Source of the DNA: Cytophagales bacterium
Lineage (GTDB): Bacteria > Bacteroidota > Bacteroidia > Cytophagales > Cyclobacteriaceae
Assembly: GCA_029262935.1 (NCBI GenBank)
Contig: JAJCYK010000321.1
Coordinates: 1 to 7,427, forward strand
Direction: 5' to 3'
DNA length: 7,427 nt
The translations under genes and the position numbers were made by a program. The notes beneath the pieces are model-generated. The model had not been told where the DNA came from. It saw only the letters and a program-made list of their open reading frames with translations, and ran no database searches. Numbering within the stretch: position 1 is the stretch's first letter; every line of letters begins with the position of its first letter. Positions 1 through 5,706 of the stretch are shown here, piece after piece.

Positions 1-744
1 CATCCAGAATTCCGCTAAGTGACGGGACGTGTTGGAGTTCTCTGCTCTAAAAGTTGGCCCAAAAGTATATACTAAACCTAAAGCTTGAGCCGCTACCTCA
101 GCTTCTAGCTGTCCGGACACCGTGAGGTTTGTTTCTTTACCGAAGAAATCCTGATCGTAGTCAATTTTTCCTTGATCATCAAGTGGAGGTTTTTCAGCAT
201 CTAAGGTAGTTACGCGAAACATTTCCCCTGCACCCTCGGCATCTGATCCGGTTATTATTGGTGTATGTATATTATAGAATCCTCTATCGTGAAAGAAAGT
301 ATGTACTGCATATATCATGGCGTGGCGAAGACGATATACTGCGCCGAAGGTTTGGCTTCGTGGGCGTAAATGGGCGATTTCTCGAAGAAATTCCAAAGAG
401 TGTTTTTTGGGTTGTAGGGGATATTCCTCCGGGTCGGATTCTCCCAATACTTCTATATGAGAAGCTTGCAAATCTACTGCTTGACCTTTGCCTTGAGACG
501 TTTGAACTTCGCCTACCACAGCAAGACTGCAACCGGTATTAATGGTACGTACCAGTTCCTCCGTAAACACACTGGGGTCAGCGACGATTTGCAAACTGCC
601 ATTTGTAGACCCGTCATTTAAAGCAATAAAAATGACGTTTTTACTGGCCCTTTTATTTCGTACCCAACCCTGCACTTTCACGGGTACATTCACATGTTGC
701 CCCGAGATCAGGTCGGCAATTCGATAAGTCTTGTAGCTTGACAC
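1..744 (-). CDS. asnS: Asparaginyl-tRNA synthetase, N-terminal part (runs off left edge)
   Basis: Cytoplasmic class IIb aminoacyl-tRNA synthetase that charges tRNA-Asn with asparagine. The first 248 codons are visible; family members usually have about 460-480 residues, so roughly half is missing beyond the edge. An OB-fold anticodon-binding domain covers about residues 20-105 (VQGWVRNKR, then FIALNDGS). The catalytic core begins near 118 with [16 protein letters not shown] (125-140), a motif 1 region around 150-168 ([15 protein letters not shown]), the AsnS-type [17 protein letters not shown] (200-216), and motif 2, [17 protein letters not shown], at the very edge. The LTVSGQL block and the insertion before it favour AsnS over AspRS. 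There is no ATG: an in-frame TAA lies at 769-771, and the first conventional start downstream is GTG at 744, behind an A-rich leader. It is divergent from rpoN, with a 201-bp intergenic region between them. Identification is firm; the start is well supported but relies on GTG. Confidence 0.96.
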   Translation of the reverse strand, partial: MSSYKTYRIADLISGQHVNVPVKVQGWVRNKRASKNVIFIALNDGSTNGSLQIVADPSVFTEELVRTINTGCSLAVVGEVQTSQGKGQAVDLQASHIEVLGESDPEEYPLQPKKHSLEFLREIAHLRPRSQTFGAVYRLRHAMIYAVHTFFHDRGFYNIHTPIITGSDAEGAGEMFRVTTLDAEKPPLDDQGKIDYDQDFFGKETNLTVSGQLEAEVAAQALGLVYTFGPTFRAENSNTSRHLAEFWM

Positions 745-790
745 CGTTATTTTTTTGTTGATGAACGCTTATTTACTTACTTTTCTAGAC

Positions 791-819
791 CAAATGTAAT
801 ACTTCAAACTATATTGCAA
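791..819 (-). promoter_or_regulatory. Candidate asnS promoter (Bacteroidota type)
   Basis: Read on the minus strand, TACATTTG at 798-791 matches the Bacteroidota -7 element TAnnTTTG exactly. A TTG at 819-817 lies 18 bp upstream and could be the -33 element; the usual spacing is about 19-21 bp. Initiation would fall near 784, giving a leader of about 40 nt before the GTG start of asnS. This is a pattern match only. Confidence 0.5.
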
Positions 820-900
820 CCGAAGCCGTTATTTTGGTGGAAAAACGTGTGCAAAAAACTATAATTTTGCTCTTTTAACAAAGAAAACGAAGAATTATAA

Positions 901-908
901 TAAATTTG
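901..908 (+). promoter_or_regulatory. Candidate -7 box upstream of rpoN
   Basis: TAAATTTG matches the Bacteroidota -7 consensus TAnnTTTG and would place the transcript start about 30 nt before the rpoN ATG. No clear TTG -33 element sits at the expected distance. A second exact match, TAATTTTG at 862-869, has a TTTG at 833-836, but with a 25-bp spacer that is too long. Which one is used, if either, cannot be told from sequence. Confidence 0.35.
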
Positions 909-945
909 CCACATAAATTGAAGATATCTTTAAGCTGTTAGCTGC

Positions 946-2388
946 ATGCAAAAACTTGGTTTAACCCAGAGTTTAAATCAGAAGCTCTCGCCACAGCAAA
1001 TCCAGTTCATCAAACTTTTGCAAATACCTACGGCAGAGTTGGAAACTCGGATAGAGGAGGAGCTTGAGGTAAATCCTGCCCTGGAAGAAGGTCAGGAGGA
1101 GCGAGTCGAAGAAGTAGATCCCACTTCCGAGGAGGAGTCTGTCAATGAAAAAGAGGAAGACGTAAACGTGGAAGACTACTTGCGTGATGACGACATCAGT
1201 GGTTATAAGATGCAAGGAGATGGTAATTATGGGGAAGAAGACAAAGATATGCCTATTCCCATGGCCACTACTTTAAACGATCAACTTTCCTCCCAATTAG
1301 GATTTCTAGGCCTAGACGAAAGAGAAGAAGTAATAGGCAAGCAACTGATTGGTAGCATCGAGACCGACGGTTACATTCGTCGTGAACTAGAAGCTATTAT
1401 TAACGATTTAGCATTTTCCCAAAATGTGGAAACGGATGTAGAAGAGCTAGAAAGAATCTTACGAAAAATCCAATCCTTTGATCCCCCGGGGATTGCTGCA
1501 CGTGATTTGCAGGAATGTTTGCTGTTGCAATTAAATAGAAAAGAAGATCCCTCAGTAGATCACTTAAATGCTATCAGCATCCTAACCCACAGTTTTGCGG
1601 AGTTTACGAAAAAACACTATCAGAAGATCATCAAAAAGTTGGATCTGGAATCAGAAGACCAACTAAAAGAGGCTATTGCAATTATTACAAAATTAAACCC
1701 GAAGCCTGGTAGTGTTTCCAGTGGATTGGTTAAAACCCAGTATCGCATACCCGATTTCATAATCGAAAATGACGATGGCAACCTGATTGTCACACTTAAC
1801 TCTAAAAATGCCCCGGAATTACGAGTGAGCCGTTCTTATTCTGATATGATGGATAGCTACAGCAAGAGTGATAAAAAAGACAAGAAGCTTAAAGAAACCG
1901 TGTCTTTTGTAAAACAGAAGTTAGATTCTGCCAAGTGGTTTATTGATGCCATAAAGCAACGACAGCAGACGCTACTCAATACCATGAGTGCCATAATGAA
2001 TTTTCAGTTTGACTTTTTCTTGGAGGGAGATGAAAGCAATCTTCGCCCAATGATACTTAAGGACATTGCCGAAAAGATCAATATGGATATTTCTACTGTG
2101 TCACGAGTCGCCAATAGTAAAAGTGTTCAAACTGAATTTGGGGTTTACCCTTTAAAGTATTTCTTTTCAGAAGGAATCTCTACAGAATCTGGTGAAGATG
2201 TCAGTAGCCGGGAGGTAAAGCATATACTCAAGACCATGATTGAAGCTGAGGACAAGCGCAAACCCTTATCTGATGATAAATTGGAAAAGTTATTGAAGGA
2301 AAAAGGATATAAGATTGCTAGGCGTACAGTGGCCAAATATCGGGAGCAGTTGGGAATTCCCGTAGCTCGGCTAAGAAAGGAATTATAG
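946..2388 (+). CDS. rpoN: RNA polymerase sigma-54 factor
   Basis: Alternative sigma factor that directs RNA polymerase to -24/-12 (GG/GC) promoters and needs AAA+ enhancer-binding activators to open the promoter. At 480 residues it is of normal family length. Region I (activator-interacting) is residues 1-48, with the typical start LTQSLNQKLSPQQ and LLQIPTAELE. A strongly acidic region II linker follows (about 49-90, rich in Glu and Asp). The core-binding domain spans roughly 95-310 (for example FDPPGIAARDLQECLLLQL). The C-terminal DNA-binding part includes a helix-turn-helix at about 369-396 (LKDIAEKINMDISTVSRVAN) and the RpoN box ARRTVAKYRE at 458-467, which reads the -24 element. All three domains are intact. 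It is the first gene of a compact operon; the next gene starts on the last base of its stop codon. The asnS-rpoN neighbourhood is, from memory, common in Bacteroidota. Confidence 0.98.
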   Translation: MQKLGLTQSLNQKLSPQQIQFIKLLQIPTAELETRIEEELEVNPALEEGQEERVEEVDPTSEEESVNEKEEDVNVEDYLRDDDISGYKMQGDGNYGEEDKDMPIPMATTLNDQLSSQLGFLGLDEREEVIGKQLIGSIETDGYIRRELEAIINDLAFSQNVETDVEELERILRKIQSFDPPGIAARDLQECLLLQLNRKEDPSVDHLNAISILTHSFAEFTKKHYQKIIKKLDLESEDQLKEAIAIITKLNPKPGSVSSGLVKTQYRIPDFIIENDDGNLIVTLNSKNAPELRVSRSYSDMMDSYSKSDKKDKKLKETVSFVKQKLDSAKWFIDAIKQRQQTLLNTMSAIMNFQFDFFLEGDESNLRPMILKDIAEKINMDISTVSRVANSKSVQTEFGVYPLKYFFSEGISTESGEDVSSREVKHILKTMIEAEDKRKPLSDDKLEKLLKEKGYKIARRTVAKYREQLGIPVARLRKEL

Positions 2389-3116
2389 TGATCACACGGC
2401 TGGCTCAATTTCTCTCCATGTTATTTCATCCCCTGTGGATTCCAACTTATTTGTTTGCCATTATATTTCGGTTTACCCCTTCATTAGCTACCCCTATCAA
2501 TCGTGAGGTTATGCCTCAATTTCTGTTGCTAATTTTTGTGCTTACCGCACTGATCCCTTTAATGACCATTATCGTCATGCGCTTTCCTTATTTATTGATG
2601 ACTTTTCGCCTCTGGAAGGCCACTAGAACTCATGGTATTAGTTACACCCGGGCCTTACTTAGCATGAGATCAGATATTGATAAAGTGAGACGTCACTCTC
2701 TTATTCAAAGTTTTAATATGAACCATCGGGCTGAAAGAGTAGTGCCTTTTTTCATGATATCTGTATTTTATGTAGCGGTTTGTGTTATGTTAAGTGGGCA
2801 ATTAGGATGGGGAAGCTTTTTTGTGGTGGCGATGCTTACTGTAGCTTTTACAAGCTTTTTAGTCTCAGCGATTACCCTCTTTTGGAAGATAAGTGTGCAC
2901 AGTGTGGCCTTAAGCAGTTTAGTTGGATTCTTACTAGCTGCTTTCTTAATTCGAGCAGAGCCCCCCTTGTTATGGCCAGTAGCCATCTGCATTATTGCAG
3001 GTGGAGCCGTAATGACCTCGCGATTGTATTTAAATGCTCACACTCCCAGAGAAGTGGGTTATGGATCTGCAATTGGATTTTTGATCAGCTTTGCAGTATC
3101 TTATTGGTACTTTTAA
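2388..3116 (+). CDS. Divergent PAP2-like integral membrane protein
   Basis: A 242-residue polytopic membrane protein with about six or seven hydrophobic segments (near 8-27, 42-65, 118-136, 142-166, 172-188, 193-213 and 225-242). It resembles the PAP2/type 2 phosphatidic acid phosphatase superfamily. Motif 3 (SR-x5-H-x3-D) is nearly intact: S211, R212, H218, with Glu222 in place of Asp. The motif 2 histidine may be H171 in KISVHS, but the PSG of PSGH is not conserved. Motif 1 is only hinted at by NHRAERVVP (112-120). It may therefore be an altered lipid phosphatase or a non-catalytic relative. The start is GTG at 2388, sharing its G with the rpoN TAG stop, which implies translational coupling. 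The N-terminal FHPLWIPTY resembles conserved hypothetical membrane proteins of Bacteroidota. Membrane location is sure; enzymatic activity is an inference. Confidence 0.82.
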   Translation: MITRLAQFLSMLFHPLWIPTYLFAIIFRFTPSLATPINREVMPQFLLLIFVLTALIPLMTIIVMRFPYLLMTFRLWKATRTHGISYTRALLSMRSDIDKVRRHSLIQSFNMNHRAERVVPFFMISVFYVAVCVMLSGQLGWGSFFVVAMLTVAFTSFLVSAITLFWKISVHSVALSSLVGFLLAAFLIRAEPPLLWPVAICIIAGGAVMTSRLYLNAHTPREVGYGSAIGFLISFAVSYWYF

Positions 3117-3126
3117 AACAACCAAG

Positions 3127-3906
3127 ATGTACGAGTTTTTGACCTTAGAAAATGCTGATGGAATTGCCACCATCACCATGAACCGACCTGAAGTATATAA
3201 TGCCTTTAACGATGGCTTGACTTTTGAATTACAAGCGGTACTCAAGTCCGTAAAAAAGGACAAATCCGTGCGTGTGGTGGTAGTAACAGGAGCTGGTAAG
3301 GCTTTTAGTTCTGGACAGGACCTGAAAGAGGCTGTTAGCCAAACCGACAGACCCTTTTCAGACAGCATACATAAAAGATACAACCCCATTATTAAGGCCA
3401 TACGCAAAATGCCCAAGCCTGTGATTTGTCGCTTAAACGGGGTAGCCGCAGGCGCCGGATGCTCTCTGGCCCTCGCCTGCGATATAATTGTAGCGGCCCA
3501 AGAGGCCAAGTTGATAGAGGTTTTTATCAACATTGGGTTGGTATTAGATTCAGGCTCCAGTTACTTTTTACCGAGAATCGTAGGATACCACAAGGCATTT
3601 GAAATGAGTGCCATGGGTAGTCGTGTAACTGCGGAAGAAGCCTTGGCGTTAGGTATGGTCAATGCGGTAGCTCCGCTTCAGGATTTGGATGATCTGGTTA
3701 AGCAGTACACCGGTTACTTTGCCGGAGCCCCTACCAAAGCAGTGGGGTTAATCAAGAAAATGCTAAATAAGTCCTACGGATCTAGCCTGAATGAGGTGCT
3801 TAATTACGAAGCCAAATACCAGGACATTGCCGGAAGTACCCACGATCACCAAGAAGGTGTGCAGGCATTTATGGAAAAACGCCCCCCAGAATTTAAAGGC
3901 TATTAG
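3127..3906 (+). CDS. paaG: PaaG-type enoyl-CoA hydratase/isomerase
   Basis: A cytoplasmic crotonase-fold enzyme of 259 residues, acting on acyl-CoA thioesters; PaaG itself isomerises the ring-epoxide of phenylacetyl-CoA to an oxepin. The oxyanion-hole segments are clear: KAFSSGQDL at 58-66 and GVAAGAGCSLALACD at 105-119. In the catalytic loop IGLVLDSGSSYFLPR, Asp141 occupies the PaaG-type acid position where classical hydratases carry Glu, which favours the isomerase subfamily. The C-terminal half keeps the PaaG-like PTKAVGLIKKMLN and EGVQAFMEKRPPEF. The ATG at 3127 is chosen because it gives the family's normal N-terminus; an in-frame ATG at 3091 would add 12 residues inside the upstream gene. 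It lies 10 bp after the PAP2-like gene and is probably the last gene of the rpoN operon. No other paa genes are in view, so the physiological substrate may be a different acyl-CoA. Confidence 0.88.
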   Translation: MYEFLTLENADGIATITMNRPEVYNAFNDGLTFELQAVLKSVKKDKSVRVVVVTGAGKAFSSGQDLKEAVSQTDRPFSDSIHKRYNPIIKAIRKMPKPVICRLNGVAAGAGCSLALACDIIVAAQEAKLIEVFINIGLVLDSGSSYFLPRIVGYHKAFEMSAMGSRVTAEEALALGMVNAVAPLQDLDDLVKQYTGYFAGAPTKAVGLIKKMLNKSYGSSLNEVLNYEAKYQDIAGSTHDHQEGVQAFMEKRPPEFKGY

Positions 3907-3924
3907 AAAAGATTAAAGGCTATT
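3893..3924. repeat. 12-bp direct repeat across convergent stop codons
   Basis: TTAAAGGCTATT occurs at 3893-3904 and again at 3913-3924, a 20-bp offset. The first copy encodes the end of the hydratase (KGY, then stop). The second, read on the minus strand, encodes IAFN near the end of the beta-barrel protein. This looks like a short local duplication that set the termini of both genes. Confidence 0.7.
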
Positions 3925-4592
3925 CCGATTTGCGTTTGATGTGGGGCTCTGCCTTCCGGACCGGCATCGCTTTTAAACAAATCATTTAGACTATAGTAGT
4001 AATACACGTTGATACCAGCAATACCCAGGCTGCCTTGCAGACCATAGCGGAAGCGATTCAATTCAAAGCTGTCTTTGGTTTTCAACGTAGTGGTTTCTCC
4101 GTCCAAGTCGAAGTTAACTTTGGTATGACTGCTTAGCAGAATACCCACCTTTCCTCCTACGGCAAATTTCACACTCTTCTTGAAATTGTTTTTATTTAAG
4201 TGAAAGCGTAGTTCAAAGGGAATTTCAAAATGATTGGTGGCCAATTTGGTTTTATTGACCTCACCAAAATCTTCTACTGTAAGATCAATCATCTCTACCA
4301 TACTGCCATTTCGTTGTAGCGTGACATCATTGTCGAAAGAGTATTTATCCGTGCCTATGCCGAACCCGGGATGGAAGGACCATCTGGATTCACCCAAGGG
4401 CAGTGAATATAAATAGTATACGTTAAAGCTTTTTGAGCCCCAAATTCCTAAGTCCATAGAAGAAGGAGAGCTAAGTAAGTTATTGGTACCGATTTGCAAA
4501 CGCAAAGCTCCTGGCAGATCAGGCGAGGCACCACTTTGGGCCCAGGCAGAAGTAGTTATGAATAGTGCTAACGCTACAGTTACTAATCTCAT
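3903..4592 (-). CDS. Outer-membrane beta-barrel protein (PorT-like/OMP_b-brl type)
   Basis: A 229-residue protein, probably secreted to the outer membrane. A signal peptide covers about residues 1-19, with a hydrophobic core and a type I cleavage site at AWAQ. The mature part alternates short amphipathic strands rich in aromatic residues (FNVYYLYSLPLG, HFEIPFELRFHL, FRYGLQGSLGIAGINVYYYY) with polar turns, and the chain ends in an aromatic residue (IAFNLF). This is the usual appearance of the small 8-stranded barrel proteins that are common in Bacteroidota and often named PorT family. It does not show enough to be called the type IX secretion component PorT itself. Its TAA overlaps the stop of the convergent hydratase gene (shared bases 3903-3906). 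A -7 box lies 29-36 bp upstream of the ATG. Role unknown; location fairly sure. Confidence 0.82.
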   Translation of the reverse strand: MRLVTVALALFITTSAWAQSGASPDLPGALRLQIGTNNLLSSPSSMDLGIWGSKSFNVYYLYSLPLGESRWSFHPGFGIGTDKYSFDNDVTLQRNGSMVEMIDLTVEDFGEVNKTKLATNHFEIPFELRFHLNKNNFKKSVKFAVGGKVGILLSSHTKVNFDLDGETTTLKTKDSFELNRFRYGLQGSLGIAGINVYYYYSLNDLFKSDAGPEGRAPHQTQIGIAFNLF

Positions 4593-4620
4593 GACGTGGT
4601 TTCGTTAAAAATTATCCCGG

Positions 4621-4628
4621 CAAAGATA
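4621..4628 (-). promoter_or_regulatory. Candidate -7 box for the beta-barrel gene
   Basis: On the minus strand, TATCTTTG (4628-4621) is an exact match to TAnnTTTG. It would start transcription near 4614, giving a leader of about 22 nt. No TTG -33 element is seen at the normal distance in the very AT-rich upstream DNA. Confidence 0.5.
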
Positions 4629-4715
4629 ATATTTTACTATCTATTAATAATGTTTCTTTTTCATAAAGCTAATTTATTATTTACATTTGCACCCTTGATT
4701 AACATTTTTTAACGT

Positions 4716-4739
4716 GCACTTGCGCATTTAAACAAGTGC
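4716..4739. repeat. Perfect 7-bp inverted repeat upstream of tRNA-Arg
   Basis: GCACTTG at 4716-4722 and CAAGTGC at 4733-4739 form a perfect 7-bp stem around a 10-nt loop, ending 17 bp before the tRNA. It is preceded by a T-run (4705-4710). It could be a hairpin in a tRNA leader, an operator, or a minus-strand terminator-like structure, since the T-run on the plus strand is A-rich when read the other way. The function is open. Confidence 0.6.
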
Positions 4740-4756
4740 CTAGTTTAAAGTTTGAA

Positions 4757-4830
4757 GGACCCGTAGCATAACTGGATAGTGCACCTGACTACGAATCAGG
4801 AGGTTAGGGGTTCGAATCCCTTCGGGTCCA
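4757..4830 (+). tRNA. tRNA-Arg (anticodon ACG)
   Basis: The 74-nt gene folds into a full cloverleaf. The acceptor stem GGACCCG pairs with CGGGTCC (4823-4829), with discriminator A at 4830. The D arm is GCAT/GTGC with a loop containing TGG. The anticodon stem CCTGA/TCAGG holds loop CTACGAA, with anticodon ACG at 4791-4793, read as ICG after deamination and decoding CGU/CGC/CGA. The T arm AGGGG/CCCTT encloses TTCGAAT. The CCA end is not encoded, as is usual in many Bacteroidota. Downstream DNA changes in character (orphan genes, phage remnants), which makes this tRNA a plausible integration site. No second copy of its 3' end is seen inside the window. Confidence 0.97.
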
Positions 4831-4848
4831 CATTGATAGTCAGTAAGT

Positions 4849-4884
4849 TAGGCCAAATTCCACGGCCTAGCTTGCTAGACTAGG
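4849..4884. repeat. Two overlapping inverted repeats just 3' of tRNA-Arg
   Basis: TAGGCC (4849-4854) pairs with GGCCTA (4864-4869), and CCTAG (4866-4870) pairs with CTAGG (4880-4884); both loops are 9 nt. The two stems share bases 4866-4869, so they are mutually exclusive in RNA. They could process or terminate the tRNA transcript, act as a switch, or be the footprint of a recombinase site. Confidence 0.5.
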
Positions 4885-4901
4885 TTACATAAAGGTTACA
4901 T
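4882..4901 (+). repeat. Tandem AGGTTACAT repeat before the first accessory gene
   Basis: AGGTTACAT occurs at 4882-4890 and 4893-4901, an 11-bp period close to one DNA helical turn, ending 4 bp before the ATG at 4906. The spacing is what two protein protomers on one DNA face would need, so an operator is possible. The first copy overlaps the preceding hairpin. Confidence 0.55.
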
Positions 4902-4905
4902 TTAA

Positions 4906-5505
4906 ATGAAAAGTGTATCTAACAAATCTATGTTCTGGGCTTTCATAATATTTTTAGGAACCGTTACAGCTGCATTTGGAGTATTCATGCTGTATTTTCA
5001 GGATAAAACTGATAGCGAAAATGATCAATCTGAATTACTAACATTATTGAAGGATGCAACTGATGAACGTGATTCTCTTCAAATTTTAATAAAGTACCAA
5101 AATATTTCATTAGAAGACAGATTAAGAAAAGATTACCCTTTTGGATGGGTTTTCTTTTCCGTTGACGGTAGGGAAAAACTTGTAATTAGTCCTGATGCTA
5201 ACATTAAAGCTGATATTGAATACCTCCAAGCAAAATTCGAAAATGGACAGATAATTCAACGCCCATCTTTTAATATAAAAAATTTAATAGTTTATGAATC
5301 TCAAGCGTATATGTCCGGTAATTCCTATATGTCGGGAAATGCGCATATGTTTAGTAATATAAAAATCGAAATACCTGCATCTGAATTGTCAAATAAATTT
5401 CAAGCATTTTACCTTTCAGAAAAATTCGCTGTTTCTTTTGAAATCTTAAAGACTCTAGGTTTTGATACATATATAGTGGGCGTTCATCCTCCAAAATATA
5501 ATTAA
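4906..5505 (+). CDS. Membrane-anchored protein with short hexapeptide-type repeat, unknown function
   Basis: I do not recognise this 199-residue protein. The N-terminus has one hydrophobic segment (about 10-31, MFWAFIIFLGTVTAAFGVFM) without a clear cleavage site, so a single anchor is likely. An acidic, helix-prone stretch follows (about 35-75, LLTLLKDATDERDSLQ), possibly a short coiled coil, and then a mixed alpha/beta domain starting near FGWVFFSVDG. Residues 134-151 contain three six-residue units: AYMSGN, SYMSGN and AHMFSN. This resembles the xVSGNA repeats of left-handed beta-helix or phage/surface proteins, but it is far too short for a full helix by itself. The gene is AT-rich compared with the core genes upstream. 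It is first in a run of three plus-strand genes, with 11 bp to the next. No catalytic motif is evident. Confidence 0.7.
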   Translation: MKSVSNKSMFWAFIIFLGTVTAAFGVFMLYFQDKTDSENDQSELLTLLKDATDERDSLQILIKYQNISLEDRLRKDYPFGWVFFSVDGREKLVISPDANIKADIEYLQAKFENGQIIQRPSFNIKNLIVYESQAYMSGNSYMSGNAHMFSNIKIEIPASELSNKFQAFYLSEKFAVSFEILKTLGFDTYIVGVHPPKYN

Positions 5506-5516
5506 AGCGCCTCACA

Positions 5517-5693
5517 ATGGAATACCTGTATGAAGTAAACGACAAGATCCGTTTTAAAACAAAGGGTAAAGAGCTTACCGGCGTAATACACGGCACCAAG
5601 GAGGATCAGATCAAACAGCAACCACTTTACATGGTATGGGTAGACGATAAGTACGGATGGATTCCGGAACGGGTTATAATCAAGAAATATTAG
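5517..5693 (+). CDS. Small SH3/KOW-like protein, 58 residues
   Basis: A 58-residue ORF from ATG 5517 to TAG 5691, beginning MEYLYEVNDKIRF and ending ERVIIKKY. The pattern of short strands (NDKIRFKTKGKELTGVIHG, then YMVWVDDKYGWIPERVI) with conserved-looking Gly, Trp and Pro resembles a small SH3-like or KOW-like barrel; this is a judgement from pattern, not a database match. Such folds often bind nucleic acid or peptides. It sits 11 bp after the membrane-anchored gene and 13 bp before the next gene, so the three are likely co-transcribed. Codon use is less AT-rich than its neighbours, which suggests a different origin. No clear Shine-Dalgarno is seen, which is normal for this phylum. Confidence 0.65.
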   Translation: MEYLYEVNDKIRFKTKGKELTGVIHGTKEDQIKQQPLYMVWVDDKYGWIPERVIIKKY

Positions 5694-5706
5694 ATAGTCA
5701 TGAATT

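Noticed and set aside
258..542. Plus- and minus-strand open frames within 258-727
   Set aside because: They lie opposite or out of frame to asnS, whose own frame carries all the synthetase motifs; the alternative translations are not protein-like.
3091..3126. Upstream ATG for the hydratase gene
   Set aside because: The added 12 residues overlap the preceding gene and do not fit the family N-terminus; ATG 3127 gives normal length.
2780..3142. Alternative plus-strand frame of 120 codons
   Set aside because: It is out of frame within the PAP2-like membrane protein and rich in Cys, Ser and Trp in a way typical of shadow frames.
4801..4901. att duplication from AGGTTA copies (4801-4806, 4882-4887, 4893-4898)
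   Set aside because: Six shared bases are too few to be an attachment-site repeat; only the tandem 9-bp repeat is kept as a separate feature.
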